A stretch of 64,000 nucleotides of DNA from Margaritifera margaritifera (Eukaryota > Mollusca > Bivalvia > Unionida > Margaritiferidae). Below are positions 1 to 13,764 of the stretch, piece by piece. Under the pieces are notes generated by a model. That model was not told the DNA's origin. It worked only from the letters and a program-made list of their open reading frames with translations, and did no database searches. The DNA is taken from the NCBI GenBank assembly GCA_029931535.1, contig JAQPZY010001297.1, positions 806,001-870,000 of the forward strand. Reading direction: 5' to 3'. The stretch's first letter is position 1. Each line of letters begins with the position of its first letter. The position numbers and the translations under genes are program-made.

Positions 1-720
1 TGTATAAAATTTAAAGGCCTTTATGCTAGGATGCTTTCTGTCAATTCTGGTCAAATTCTGTTTAGCATTTTTGAAGAAGAAATCATTTGAAGGTTTTTCT
101 ATTTTCAGAAACAGTGTCTATGTTTGATTGTGGATCTGCATCATTTGTAAAAAAAAAAGTATTTAAAGTCCTCAATGCCAGCATGCTTTCTATCAAATTT
201 TGTCAAATTCTGCCAAGGAGTTTTCAAGAAAAAGTCATTTAAAGGTTTATCTATTTTTAGTAACAGTGACCATATTTGATGGCAGATTGCCATCATTTAT
301 ACAAATTTTGAAGGCCATCTATATCAGGATGCTTTCTGTCAAATCTGGTCGAATTTTGCTCAGTGTTTATTTTAGAAGAAGCCACTTCAAAGTTAGTATA
401 TCATTAGTAATGGCAGCCATTTTTGATGGTGGATAGATGTCATTTGTAACAAATTTAACGCCATCTATGCTATGACGCCTTCTTCCATATTTGTTTAAAT
501 TCTGTTTAGCAGTTTTTCAGAAGAAGCCATTTATTGGTTTTCTAATTTTTTGAAACAGAGACCATAACTTATTGTGGATTGGCATCATTTCAACAATATG
601 AATGAACAGCATGTCACGATGCTTTCTGTCAAATTAGGTCAAATTCTGTTGAGTCATTTTTAAAAGAAATTGTTTAAAGTTTTTTCTATTTTTAGTATTC
701 AGTAATGGTGGCAACATAGG
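1..720. repeat. Degenerate tandem repeat, ~147-bp period
   Basis: A diverged unit recurs about every 147 bases. The landmark GATGCTTTCTGTCAA or a variant appears near 29, 181, 329, 472 and 617, each time followed by TTTTGAAGAAGAA-like, AGGTTTTTCTATTTTT-like and GGTGGATxGxCATCATTTGTA-like blocks. The first copy is cut by the window edge. There is no coding frame. It reads as an old satellite-like array. Confidence 0.7.
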
Positions 721-2170
721 ATGAATGATTATAATTTTAAGATACCAGAACACTCCCTACAATATTATGTGCAAATTGGTCAAGTTGTTTTTGAGAAGAA
801 ATTGTAAATAATAATTCTGAATGGACAACGTATGATGGACGAAGTTCAACTGATAAAAGACAATACCTTCAGCTCACCTGACCATAAATTTCTTGAAATT
901 GCAGGAACATTTAGTTTGGTATACCTGAGTTTTTTTTATTAAATAATATTCTTTTATTTTAATCCAACATAAACTTTATTTCAAGCAAATATCCCTGGCA
1001 TGGAAAGGTGCTCCATTTGAAGACAGAGTGACCCTTATAGGGATTGAGAGTCAGTCAGAGAAAGCAATAATACATTATCATGCTATAATGTAGGGTTTAC
1101 ATTTTATATTTTATATTTTTGTACTTCATGTTTACCTTTATCTAAAAATGTTTACCTTCCTAAAGTTTGATTTAATTCTTAAATTTTACATTTTTTAAAC
1201 TTTATTTTGAATAGGCACCATATGGACATTATTGTGCTGAATAGCCATTAAACACTAATACATACAGACATACTATCAATGAAAGTATCATACATGGCTC
1301 TGATGTGTGCAAATATTTTCTGCAGCAACAAATGAAGAGTTTGCTCCTGAAAGTTCAAAGTTATTCTTCAATTACTAAAGACATATATTATATACCATAC
1401 CAACAGCAAGGAGTTATTTTGGACTTGGAAAAACCTGCAATCCAACAGTACATCCATTATTGACTTTTTACAAAGGCTGATGTCAAGAAAATGCACGTCA
1501 AACTAGTTAAACAATGAAAACCAGTTTGATCATGTAAGAATACAGTTAGCACTTGCCTTGAACCATACTGATGCCAGCGGGATAAGTCTTTAGTGCTACT
1601 TTAAAATTCTATGAAACTAGAACCACTGGATAGAACATATATCTGCATTTTTTACATTTTATTGTTTTTCTGGACAACATTATGACTCTAATAACAGCTA
1701 ATTATCTTCTTTTATTATTATCCATATGCCTTCCAAAGTGTCTGGAATACTGTGGTGCTTCTCCCCCCCCCCCCATCTGTTTGTTTGCCCATCCATATGT
1801 CCCTCCTGCTCTTTCGTATGCAGCTGGATGGAATGTAGTTGGATGGAAACTTGGTATTGTGCTTGAAGGTCCATGCAGGGTGTCATTTGTAACTCAAAAG
1901 ATCAAAAAAAAAAATAAACACTATCAACAACAGGGATAGTTTTTAATTATTTGTGTACAGTATTTATTCCATGATGAGAGCAGGAGGACAGGCTAATAAA
2001 TTTGTCAAAAAGTTGTGGTGGGCTTACTATCAGTCAAAGATATCCTTAGAAATATTTTTGCCAAAGTTTGTAAAACTGGGATAGGCTTATCATCGAGCAT
2101 TTGCTTATTATGGAATAAATACATTAGGTAAGCATAAAGGAAAGACACATATCATATATATTTACATATA
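721..2170. other. Non-coding AT-rich stretch
   Basis: There is no long frame with recognisable protein similarity and no clear repeat structure. It contains a C-run near 1764 and A-rich tracts. The longest open frames here are short and low-complexity, and I do not call them genes. Confidence 0.5.
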
Positions 2171-2354
2171 AGTTGAGTCCAATTGCAAACAACATAGACC
2201 CTGATCTGCCCTCACATAATGCGCCAGCAGATCAGGGTCTATGTTGTTTGTTCTACTGATTACTATTAACAAACTAGTATACAGACCCAGATCTGCCAGC
2301 ACATTATGTGATGGCAGATCTGGGTCTATGCAATTTGCAGTTGGACCTGACTTG
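2171..2354. repeat. Foldback (MITE-like) element
   Basis: The two ends (about 2171-2211 and 2314-2354) are roughly 80% complementary, forming ~41-bp terminal inverted repeats. Inside are two perfect shorter palindromes: a 23-bp stem (2186-2208 with 2228-2250, loop 19) and a 16-bp stem (2283-2298 with 2313-2328, loop 14). Both carry variants of a GATCTG/CAGATC core. There is no coding capacity. The structure fits a non-autonomous foldback transposon, but I cannot identify a target-site duplication with certainty. Confidence 0.6.
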
Positions 2355-2574
2355 TAAGCAAGTATATACGGTATGTCACATGATTCATAGACAAAGAAGA
2401 GGAAAGTGATCAAAAACTGAGTTTCTTTGAAACCCACACAAGCTGAACTTAAAACAAAAGGTTGTCATAACTGATGTTTTACAGTGTGCCAACAGTGCCA
2501 AATCATTCCAAATGCATGTGAAGAGTGCAGAAATTTGTAATGGGATGCCATTAGATTTACTCTATAGTATGGGT

Positions 2575-2655
2575 CTAACATACTGTATGCATGACATACT
2601 TTAGGCATGACATACTGTAGGCATGACATACTCTAGGCATGACATACTCTTTCAG
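2575..2655. repeat. Short tandem repeat, ~18-bp unit
   Basis: The unit GGCATGACATACTNTA recurs four to five times in succession with small changes. It is a minisatellite with no coding frame. Confidence 0.7.
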
Positions 2656-3715
2656 CTATAGGTGTCATTTTGAGTATTTGATTTAAATAGTAATTATTCA
2701 GTTTATTTTGCTCCTATTTGATCGATATTCCTTGCAAGATAATTATATAATATCTGCCCAGAAATACATCAAACTAATTCAGTGTTAAAGTATGTGGACA
2801 TTTTTGGAAAATACCAACCAAGAAGGAAGATCCAGTGTAAACACGATTTGAGTGTCATGTGGAATGATGTCGCTATGAAAGTACTGCATATTGGAGAAGG
2901 AAATAAAAATGTACAACTCTGTACTGGCAATGATTAGACCCAATGTCCACTTTTCTGGACCCAGTTAAGTGTCCAGCTACTGATGTAAAAGTTTGTAGAG
3001 ATCAACAAAATTTGGTCTGGAAGTTTTGTGATGACAACTACGGTGCATATCACTCAACAAGCAGGAAAGAATAGACATTGGTAAAACTACATTAGTATTA
3101 ACTATCAGAACAATAATTAATACTGTATTTATGATCAATAAAGGTGCCTACGTTGCGGTACACTTTAGTGTAATAACACAGTGAATCTGACCATGATGGG
3201 ATTCAAGAAATAGTTTTTAGAACAAAGCACACTGAACGCACAGTAATCCTGAACCAATGCAAGATGATTCTCATGATCATAAGGGACAATGCACAAAACT
3301 TGATAATATAAATAAGTCTACATATATTACAGAAATAATTCTGCATATGCACAATTGTGTATCATTTTATTTTGGAGAACAGCACTGACTATTTCATTTG
3401 TCAAAAAAGCTGTCCCCATCAAAGTTATGTCAAACTAATTACCTTTAACAATTCTTGCCATAGTTGTTCACACTCCTTTTGCACTGAACCATCATGTGGC
3501 CTTGTATTATGCAAGATAAAAGGATTCTGTTGTTTTCTGTCAGCATTTTCTGGTAAACTGGCCATTATGAGAGATCACATAACATTCAATTTTCACATTC
3601 ACCTGAAAGTAGAAAAAATGTATAAATATTACGAGAAGGCCAGGGCCTGGATGGTGAGCTCACGATCAAAGCATTGTTGTCCATGTGACCTTCACTCTAA
3701 GGTCAAAAGGTGAGA
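2656..3715. other. Non-coding stretch
   Basis: A 118-codon open frame at 3357-3713 has no recognisable domain or coding bias and probably arose by chance. Nothing else stands out. Confidence 0.4.
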
Positions 3716-4720
3716 GTGAGCATGTTGCAGAATGAATTGTCTTAGCTTCATGATGATTAATTCAATGTATGAAAAAAAAATCCATCAAATGGTGTATGAA
3801 ATATAAGCAAATGAAAAAACTTTAACCAAAATCATAATGCAAATTTTCTGTGAATGTTACCTTGACCCCAAGATCAAAGGGAAGAAAGTACATGTCATTG
3901 AATGAATTTTCTTGACTTCATAATGATTCATCCCAAGTATAAAGAAAATCAGTCAAGGGGTTTAGCAAATATAAGCAAACGAAACAACTTTAAACAAAAC
4001 CTTGACACAAATATTTCTATGAATGTGAACTTGACCCCAAGGTCAAAGGGGCAAGTGTGAATGTCCCTGTATGAATTTTCTTAACTGTATAATGATTCAA
4101 CCCAAGTACAAAGAAAAGTCATCACGGGGTTTTCAAAATATAAGCAAATGAAACAACTAAAGGCAAAACCTTCATGCAAATTTTCTATCACTGTGACCTT
4201 GAACCCAAGATCAAAAGGACAAGAATGTCACTGAATGAATTGTCACAGCTTCATAATTATTAATTCTAAGTATGAAGAAAATCCATCACGGGCTTTAGAA
4301 AATATACACAAATGAAAACATTGTAACCAAAACCTTAATGCACATTTTCTATGATTATGACCATGACCCCATGGACAAATAAGAAACTGCATATCACCTA
4401 AAAAATTGCATGTTACTGAATGCATTGTCTAAGCTATATAATGATTCATCCCCAAGTATGAAGAAAATCCATTAAGAAGTTTAGGGAATATAAGCAAATG
4501 AAAAAACTTGAACAAAAAAATTGATGCAAATTTTTTCTATGACATTGAAGTTAAGGTCAAAGGAGCAAGAGTGCATGCCACTGAATGAATTGTCTTTGCT
4601 ATGTAATGATTCATACTAAGTGTGAGGAGAATCCATTAAGAGGTTTAGGAAATATAAGCAAATGAAACAAATTCAACCAAAACCATAATGCAAATTTTCT
4701 ATGACTGTGCATGCAATGCA
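3716..4720. repeat. Degenerate tandem repeat, ~165-185-bp period
   Basis: Six diverged units are marked by TGAATGAATTGTCTTxGCTTCATAATGATTCAT-like blocks near 3733, 3905, 4072, 4237, 4421 and 4586. Each is followed by AGTATGAAGAAAATCCAT, AATATAAGCAAATGAAA and GACCTTGACCCCAAGGTCAAAG-like blocks. It is non-coding. The order of the sub-blocks is conserved in every unit. Confidence 0.75.
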
Positions 4721-7320
4721 ACAGCAACAAAATGCCAATTTTACATAGTAAAAATGTTGAATATTTGTGCTTCTCGACACCAGCACAATCTGCTCCATGA
4801 TTATATTTTCAACATAGAGTGATTGTGCCAAATCCTGTCCTTACACGAGTTACTTCTGGAGCAGAAATACACACTCTGTCAGTAAGATGTAACTGCGTGG
4901 AGGTTGGGAGGGTGTGTCTGTATTATGATTGGATAAGTATTATCGAAGAAACATTTTTTCCTCAAAAATTGGTTTCTTATTCAAATATGTTACCTGATCA
5001 TAGTACCGTAGGAGAATAGGTACAAGGTGGAAGGAGTTACATCCCCTTAACTCATAGAATGCCATATCTCCAGTCCCCTACGGTATGTGAGGCACCTTCA
5101 GTTCTCTGAGAAGTATATGGGCTTGAGTAGTGACTCCATCTGCCCAGATGCATCTAACAGGGAAATAAAAATTTCCCACACAAATTCAGCAGAAGTTGAG
5201 TGGCTGTGTCATTGTGAAGCTGATGAATGACCTGGTAAGGTAGCCTGTTGTGCTGCTGCTGCAGGCTCCACTAGGTAAAAATAAACCTTTTGGGACAAAA
5301 GGTGTCCGATGTAATAGCTTGTTAAAATCATCTCCGCCCTCTTTCCCACAGCTAAATAATTGTCTGTAAGGGAACAGGGGCCTGTTCAGTAACAACAGGT
5401 GCCATCATGAGTGAAATCAAACCATTACAATAAAATTGTAGATAGTTTGGATTGACCAACAAGGCATGTATCTCAATAATTCTGTCCACTGAAGCTAGAA
5501 CAACTAGGAAGTAGGTTTTATGAGATAAACTAAGGATGCTCTAGAAAGCAGACTGAATGGTGGTTTATCCAGCAAAGTCAGAACCCATGGGAGATTCCAT
5601 TTTGGACAAAGGGCCAAAAACCTTCGGTCGTGACAGGTCAAAGTTTTCCATAAGGTCAAAGACATCTTTGTTTTGTCCTATGTCCTCCCTTCCATGGTGA
5701 CAAAACATGTCTGAGATTGTGAAGCGGTAACTTTTTATATTGATGGGTGCTACTTCTTAAAAGAATTTCCCAGGTTTTCCTCACTGGTTATCCTGGTTAT
5801 TTGAATAACTTTCAATTCCCATTATTTTGGTTTATGACTGATGGGTGCAATTTGGGTTTATAAAGTATACAGCTTGGCCTTAGTTTAGATGTGCATCTCT
5901 CAAAAGACTGCTAGCTCCACTTGATCATTTTCACTTCCTGGACTTCAGAGGTAAATTGGATAAAAAACTAGGCAAAAACTTTTAAAAACTTTTTTTAACA
6001 TATATTTTATACTTCTTGTATAGCACTTTCAGAAGTTAGTATTGTCTACTCTGGCAAAATTCATTTTCACTCTATTTTAATCACTGCTAAAGTTAGTGTA
6101 TATTGGACTAGTTCAAGTTTATTTCTTGAGCATGTGGGAGCAGTCTTTTTGATCAGCTGTCTGCTTTAGGCAGTGCTTTGTTTCCCTACTACCATATATA
6201 AAGAAATTTCCGTCACAGTACATGAAAGTAGCATAGAGGTATGCCAACATTCTCTCCAATATGCTTGTTGCAAATGCACACAACTTCACCTTACACCTGT
6301 CCTCCTTCAGAAGTACATAAACTGTAGAGCAGAACCTTAGGTGCCAGTGAAGTAACTTCTGTTATCAAAAATCTCTTGAATTTTGAGGACGTCATCAACA
6401 TTTTGTCTCAGCTGCTTTGCAACATGGTTTGCCAGCAAAAACTGAAACTTGAGACTGATAGTTGACTGATATTTTCCAGTACTGATGCAGCATCATTTAT
6501 TCCAATGATACCGGTTATAATACTGGAACACTTTCAATGTTCAGTATAGTCAAATCAACACATTCCCTGAAGAGATGTAAGTTACATCCTTTTGCAATAG
6601 GTCAGAGGTCTCCAGGCATGCTGTGGAAAAAAACAATCTATGTTTAGAAGTGATTTTGACAAATACATGCTATAATAAGCAGAATTTTATAAATGTTTTT
6701 CAGAAGTTTCTGTTTACTGTAAAATGGAATCAAATTCTTGTAAATTTTGTGTACTTCTAATTTTTCTGATGCATCTGAATTAATAACACATTGAGAGTAT
6801 GGTTACGCTCCAGTTTCATATTTTGCACAAGGTTAAATTTGTACAGAAAAGTGAGCCCAACATATAACCTATGTGATCATGTTATTTAAAGAAGAATACT
6901 TATGTTGGCATGAATCAATTTTATTCATGCATTCAGTATGTGCCAGATGCAGCAGGTATCTAGCTCAGTTAGTTACCACAGGGTTCGAATGTGTAACTAT
7001 GTACTCTGAGTAAATGCCTAGTTTTAGAAAGAAAAAATATGTACCAAATTTTTTAGATGAAATTGCAAAAGCTTAGCAGTAAGATTTGATTCAAATATCG
7101 TCCACGTAACGTCAAATTAAGGTACTTAAATCTCCATATGTAGATGTAGGATGAGCATGGCAAAAATACGTTTATTTTTTAAAGTATTTTTGCAAGTTCA
7201 CAAGCTGGATTTAAATGGGTGCAAAATAAGTCTAACTTAAAAATATGAGCAAAACAAACACAAAACATACAACATTGGTTGCTATATCATCAAAAAAGAA
7301 ATAACATTATTAGTGAAATA
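4721..7320. other. Non-coding stretch
   Basis: I recognise no coding frame, RNA gene or clear repeat. A short tRNA-like A-box/B-box pair (TAGCTCAGTTAGT, then GGGTTCGAATG) occurs at about 6960-6998. It lacks an anticodon arm, so at most it is a SINE scrap. Confidence 0.4.
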
Positions 7321-7329
7321 TGTGAATCT

Positions 7330-8110
7330 AAATATTTCCACAATCAGCGATTGTAAGGAAGAAAAAAAATTCTTCAGGTAATTCTAAGGAGTATTGGAAA
7401 CTTGTTAAAGACATCCAAGGAAAATCTAAGAAGAAATCTTGTGATTCATTGATTATTAATGGGGCTACGGTTACAGATGATGGAGAGGAAGCTAAAATAT
7501 TTCATGATTTCTTCTGCAAACAGTCTAAATACAAATTGATAATATAACACAATGTCAACTTGCTGAACTAGACGTACATCAATTGCCATACTCCACTCTC
7601 TCTTGCATCAACATTAGTAAAGATGACATATACAATGTTATTATCATTTTAAATCAATTCAAGGTGTGTGGTACAGATTTACTGCATCACAAGCTACTTC
7701 AAAGAATTGCAAGTTCAATAAAGTATCCACTGTGTCACATTTTTAACATTTTTCTTAATATCTCAGAATCTGCAGATTCTTGAAAATTAGCAAATGTGGT
7801 CCCAATATATAAAAAAAAGTATGTAGAACAAGTGTTTCAAACAATCGCCCTAAATCACTCCTTTGTATTTTGTCCAAGGTGTTTGAAAAGTGTGTCTACT
7901 AATATTTGCATAATTATATTGTTCAACATAATTTGATTACACTTAATTAAACAGGCTTTACACCCTGTGAGTCTACAACAAATCAGTTACTAGATATTTA
8001 TAATACAATTTTCTTAGCTCTAGACCAGAGAAAGAAAGTTAGAACTCTTTTCTTTGATACAAGTAAAGTGTTTGATTGTGTTTGGCATTATAGATTACTT
8101 GAAACAACTC
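7330..8110 (+). pseudogene. Decayed LINE (non-LTR) reverse transcriptase fragment
   Basis: Stretches in shifting plus-strand frames resemble the linker and the first RT blocks of CR1/L2-like non-LTR retrotransposons. In order, they are: a segment ending in YWKLVKDIQGKSKK; a block with INGATVTDDGEEA; a helical block near 7650-7780; ANVVPIYKK near 7790; SLLCILSKVFEKCV near 7855; a TTNQLLD block near 7980; and the palm strand with TLFFDTSKVFDCVWH near 8045-8085. The catalytic YxDD block is absent. Many stops and frameshifts interrupt the frame, so this is an old 5'-truncated or deleted copy. Family identity is from motif memory; clade assignment is tentative. Confidence 0.7.
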
Positions 8111-8139
8111 CTATATTAGGCTATAACACACATGAGAGC

Positions 8140-8245
8140 ACATGTACATGTGTCTTCAACATCATAGTGTTCATCCATTCAAACCTCAGTGGCCACTGAT
8201 GAGTAATCTCAACTTTACAACTGCATTTTGAGAGAGTTGATTCTA
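8140..8245. repeat. Dispersed repeat scrap shared with 62.38 kb
   Basis: The segment with CATGAGAGCACAT, CAGTGGCCACTGATGAG and TAATCTCAACTTTACAACT recurs in similar form at about 62,380-62,475. Both copies are flanked by AT-rich DNA. This indicates a dispersed element; its ends are not defined. Confidence 0.5.
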
Positions 8246-8249
8246 AATT

Positions 8250-11200
8250 AAAAGTGAATTTTTTTTACTGTCATTTTTGGTGAAGTTTTTAAAAGTATAA
8301 ACATTATAAAAATTAAATTTCTTGTTCTAGAGGCAGTTGGTTAACTATTTATACCTATTTATAATTAAAATGATGTAATCTATATGAAACATTACTTTAG
8401 CTATTTATCGACGATGAAATGAAGCATTAAAGTAACTGAACAGGAACAGAGCCAAGCACAAATATGAAAATATGGTGTGACACATATCACATAGCTGCAT
8501 CTATTTTTAGAAACAGGGGTTTTCTTCATATGACCACTCACTTTCTAGCTTCATTGCAACAATCCCAAGTCCCAAGATAGGATTAAAAATTTATGGTTTT
8601 ATTATTTGTCTATGTACTTGCAATAACGTTGTGTATTGGTTGGACATTTTTTTCTTTGCTAATTTTACTCATTATTTCATAAAACGAGTGATGTAAGAAA
8701 ACAACCTTGACCTTCTCTGCTTTTAATTTTTCAACAGAAATTATAAATTGGGAGGAGGGGAATATCTTAAGTATGTATTGTCCTGCCATTAAGCATGTGT
8801 ATTTTAACACTGTATATGATTGAAGACAGAGTAGAATCTTTTCATGTAAAATAATCTTCCTGCATTGATTATTAAAATATAAATTATAAATGGGGGGAGG
8901 GATATGCAGTTTTAGGTTAGAATTAAAATTTTACAAAAACAAAAAACAAAAAGAAGTTATGATTGTAAGTACTGTATGTCTGATGGTTGAATTACATTGT
9001 TATATTATTGTTTACAGTTGGTAAAATAGCTCCAATGAGCTAATGTTTCTTATTATGTAATGCAATTCCGAATATAAATAAAATTTGTCTATGTTTGTGT
9101 CTATGTCTACCTTAAGTATCAGCGTGTATCAATCCCACAACATAGCATTGTCCCACCTGTTTCTGACCAACACATTTTTATTTTTAGGCTAAATCTTTTA
9201 TAACATAATAGTTCCACTTTGCTTTCTACAAATTGTATAATTTCCTTAATTTATGTACCCAATGAATTATGAAAACAGAGTCTAATAAAGAAGGAATTTC
9301 AAGACACAATGATGTCTGCCATTATTGCCCCTTAGAAGGTTCACTTACAGTTTCAAACTGATTTTATGAAGAAAATAATGCAACTACGGCAGGTAAAATC
9401 TTCAAAATATACATTTAGAAAGTGCTTTCACAGATTCTATTCTTAAAACACAAATTTTGTTATTTACATATAGATGATTTAGTTTCGAAACACAAGTTGT
9501 TAAGTTTTCATCATCAAATGATAACTTCTGGAAATCGGGCAGCAATATCTTGCGGGGGAAAAGAGTTAATGGTCAATCAGCTATTAAAACACATGCCTGT
9601 GAATGTGTAAGAGTTTGTTTTGTCAGTGCAATTTATATGAACACCTGCTAAGGCAACATGCAATCCATTTTGCCTGGGGCTTAAGACTAACTACTTGGCT
9701 GGGTTGAGGAGCATCTCAAAAGCCATAAACTGCTGTCACTTGGTGTAGATTAAAAATAAAAAAAATGACAGGGCGAAGTTGTTTTTGCTTTCCTAATAGC
9801 AGAAGGTGAAGTTTACATTTTTTCTGCAACTTAGTCGCCCACTTCGCCTGGTAGCGTGACCCCTGTCTAAAATAATTACATATACTAGAACTGATCATAT
9901 ATATACTGGGATTTAAAAATGTTATAAAAGTCAGCTTGCCCAGGGCAAGCTGACTGGAAAATTGAACTTGCCCTTGGGAAATTTGAGCTTGCCCCAAACA
10001 TAATATCCCAACATGAGTTTAAAAAAAGAAGATAAAATAAAATATAGGATATTTTAAGGAAATTGTTTTATATTTATTTTAACTTTTGTTTTCTTTTCTA
10101 TCTTTGTTGGCACCTTAAAACCATATGCTGATAATTAAAGTTCTTAAAAAATATATATATGTAAATAATGCATGTAGACATATATAGATGAGAAAGGGTT
10201 AGAATGCAAACATAGTTAGAAGAGCAAAAACAGACATGTACATGTATAGACAGATAAATTAATAGGTAGATAAGGGTTTGGAAATAGCTTGATTTGTAAG
10301 TAAAAGAGAGAGAGAGAGAACATGAGAGATGTTTAGGTAAAAGACCTTGAATTGAAAAATCAAACCGATAACAGAACAGCTGTGAAACTTGTGACCAGAG
10401 TATTCTCCTTCCCATTTTCATGCATGCTTCTTGCAATGCAGTCCAAATGGGATCTGATATGGTCTTTCCTCTAACTGTCAGTCCCTATGGAAAATGGATT
10501 TGATATCCCAATTTTGCTTTGAGCACTTTGGGGATATTTTCTGCTGTGGCTGCAGAACATAAATCATTTTCTGAGTTGTATTCGAGCCAGGGATACTCAT
10601 TAATCCACAATGATTGGAACTTTCTTGCGCATTTTGTAGCATCATACTGGGGTTTTTTCTTCATTGAGTTTCCTTTTTTTGCCTAGACATGGCAGCAGAC
10701 TCATGTAATCAATTACATAAACAATAATGAAAGCAAGACTGTTTGTAATGATTTATTTATACATGTACTCACAACTGAAGGATTTGTGAAGACTTATTTT
10801 CTCCTTTTACCTTAACAATTATCTAATCACCTTGAAATTGGTGACATGCATCAAAATATTTGACATGCCAACTTTTGCGATTGAGAACACTTTTTTGTAT
10901 CCATATAATTGTTTTCCAATCAATAAGTATGTATTGGTCTCCTGTAATTATCACATAAACAACAGATCATAGATACCATTTGTGCGTGGTACATTTTTGG
11001 TACATCTATCACGCTTTGAACAAAATCCTCCTGGTGGTTAATTGTTATAAACAAGTGCCTTTTAATTCAAACGCATCTGTCAAAGAAATCTCTAGAGTCA
11101 GGTTATTACCAATTAATACCTACTCACCTTAAAATTGGCAACATGCATCAAAGCAATATTTGACAAGCTGATTGTCTAGAGTCAGCAAGCTCACAAACTG

Positions 11201-12085
11201 CCCTGAAAGTCAGTGAATCCCGGATACATACAGATATTACAATTAAAATGTAACTGATAAGGTAAAATATAAATATTTATTCCTTATTTGTCAAAACCTG
11301 CTTTAAATAGTAAATATTCACATTACATGTCTGCGTGAGAAAATGCGAGACTGACCTTGACATTGACTACATGATGGAAATGACATATGATTGATGAAAG
11401 AAACTGTGGCCAATTATGTAATGGAAGAATGCAGTTCATATAAACACTAAATAAAGGTGCTGACATATGTACTGTGGCAAGATTGCAGGGTATAAAACTT
11501 GTAGAACATAACGCATAACAAACATAACATGACCTAAAAAATTGTACACAGGCAAGTACCTTGGAAACTTGAACTTGCCTGAGCTGAATTTGAGCTTGTC
11601 CCAGTAGTTGGGCAAGTGGATTTTAAGTCCCTGATATATTCATATTTGTATATGACCTATCTACTTAAGTCGGTTGATAACTATTGATTGTTAACATTTC
11701 TCTTTAATAGGGGAGGCAGTTTTCAACAAGGTTCCAGCTTTCTACTAAATCCCCATATATTATATTGTATTGTTATATATCATATGTTCTCTTTAATACT
11801 GTTAAAACAAAAATACAATAATATCACCAGTTACACCGATACATAAGTCAAGTATCGCTCAAACGATATGAAAAAAGTCCAGTGTTTGACAGTTTTCACA
11901 GCTAAAACTGAACCTAAAGCAGACGACATACGTTTCAGAAAGTTACATTGCGTAAAAACTGTGGAACGTAACCTAATGCATTGTTTTCCCGAATGACCCA
12001 AGACGAATTGCAGTGACGTAATTCCTACGTCGTTTCGGATAATATTTTGATTTGGGTATTGACAACAATACTATAGTATAACCAG
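8250..12085. other. Non-coding stretch with dispersed repeat scraps
   Basis: I find no supported gene. Segments rich in CTTGCCC/GGGCAAG (about 9,935-10,000 and 11,550-11,620) resemble pieces at 59.9 and 60.9 kb, suggesting an old dispersed family. The open frames here are short and show no conserved motif. Confidence 0.4.
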
Positions 12086-12087
12086 TA

Positions 12088-12235
12088 TTACGACAGCCAA
12101 CTCTACTGGGTACATGAGTAGTACGACAGCCAACTCTACGGAGTACATGTATTACGACAGCCAACTCTAATGAGTACATTACGACAGCCAACTTTACTGA
12201 GTACATGCATTACGACAGCCAACTCTACTGAGTAC
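12088..12235. repeat. Minisatellite, ~31-bp unit x5
   Basis: Five copies of a unit containing TACGACAGCCAACTCTACT and GAGTACATG start near 12,091, 12,124, 12,155, 12,182 and 12,213. Spacings vary between 27 and 33 bp. A minus-strand open frame across the array is a by-product of the repeat. Confidence 0.8.
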
Positions 12236-12688
12236 ATGAGCAGCTGGAAATAAACGATTCGTTTTTATGGATTGTAGGTTAACCGACAGTCAACTAAAAT
12301 GTTGAAACAGAGAGCTATCCTCGATCCGCCCAAGTCTTAGCGATACTGTATATAATGATATGTAGATCTATAACAGGGTGTACAAATGATAAATATAAAG
12401 CAAAAGCCTTTTAAAATATTTGTGGATTTGAATTCCTTGAAAGCATTTCATATGAGAGAGAGAGATTTGTGCACTAACTTCGTACCGCCCGCCATTCAAT
12501 TCATAGAATGAAGCATAACGAGGAACCCGAATGACCAACAATACCTACTATCATAATGCAGAAACGTAGCTGTTCCGGCAGAGATTCTACTCGGCACCGT
12601 GAAGCGGTAGGCGGCCACCAACAGCACTTTTACTGTCTCAGCCATATCAATATTGCTGTCTACGTCACCATTAAATCTCCACCCCCTC

Positions 12689-12798
<110 letters not shown>

Positions 12799-12799
12799 C

Positions 12800-13585
12800 A
12801 GATCCTGAAACATTCGTGTGCCCCCAAAATGCATTTAAATGCACTGTACATTAATTTCTTTAAAGTTTGCGTTTTAGCTTAAATCTCATCGTTTATCGTT
12901 TATCTTCTCAGAGCATACCGTTAAAGCATTCTTAGCACACGGCCAGAATCAGTCAGTCGGTATCCTCACAATGGATGCATAAAACTGCGACTTAACTTAA
13001 AAGATCACACCAGGCCTATTTGTAAGCCACTGCTTACAAAAAAATTTAGTCCTATACCCAGTATTTTATAAATCATAGCAAACATACACAGACTGATTTT
13101 TCCATGTTGGTAGTGCAGGCAGGTGTTTACCCCCCCCCCCCCCCTTCTCTCTCTTCCTTGATGTGAATTGAATCTCAGGTTTCTAAAACCAAAGACAATT
13201 GTGAAGTGATAAAAGTTATCATGCTGTAACTATCAACGACTCCTGTTAATGGGAAGACCTTGATGTGTTCATCAACCCGTTTCAAGCACACGTGCACGCA
13301 GAGAACTGCGTTTTAGCAATAAACAATATATCACGCAGGAATTTGTTTGATTCATTTTTTGTAAACGTCTACACGAAAAAAAAAGCCATTCCAAAATACA
13401 GCGCTGTTCAAAGTAGTTGTTGTTAGAAATTATAGTCCAAATATGCGTAAGATGATGTATTTGGCAACCGTGCACAAAGATCATGTCTCACTCACCCCAC
13501 CCCTCCTCTCTTGTCAACGAAATTAAATTCCTTATTTTATTTAATTTGACACTGATAATAAAATCACTAATGCTTAATAATATAT
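12800..13585. other. Non-coding stretch
   Basis: A homopolymeric C run lies at about 13,129-13,144. I recognise no gene or RNA. Confidence 0.4.
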
Positions 13586-13589
13586 TTCC

Positions 13590-13723
13590 AGACTGACCAC
13601 ATTTACGTATATTTCAATATATAGACTTCATCATGACTACTGACCACATTGACGTATATTTCAAAATATAGACTTCATCATGACTACTGACCACATTTAC
13701 GTATATTTCAATATATAGACTTC
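13590..13723. repeat. 47-bp satellite, left part (Polinton target)
   Basis: Three units with exact 47-bp spacing (TGACCAC at 13,594, 13,641 and 13,688) share the block ATTTACGTATATTTCAATAT followed by AGACTTCATCATGACTACTG. The last unit is cut at GACTTC (13,718-13,723), where the Polinton begins. The array resumes on the other side of the element at 31,622. Confidence 0.9.
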
Positions 13724-13764
13724 AGTAGTATAGTGGGGCGAAATAGGTACAAAATTTTTTGGGG

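Noticed and set aside
6955..7000. tRNA gene
   Set aside because: A-box-like and B-box-like strings are only a dozen bases apart, and there is no anticodon arm or acceptor stem.
13590..13723. CRISPR or regulatory iterons
   Set aside because: The 47-bp units are head-to-tail without spacers and continue on the other side of the insertion. It is a satellite.
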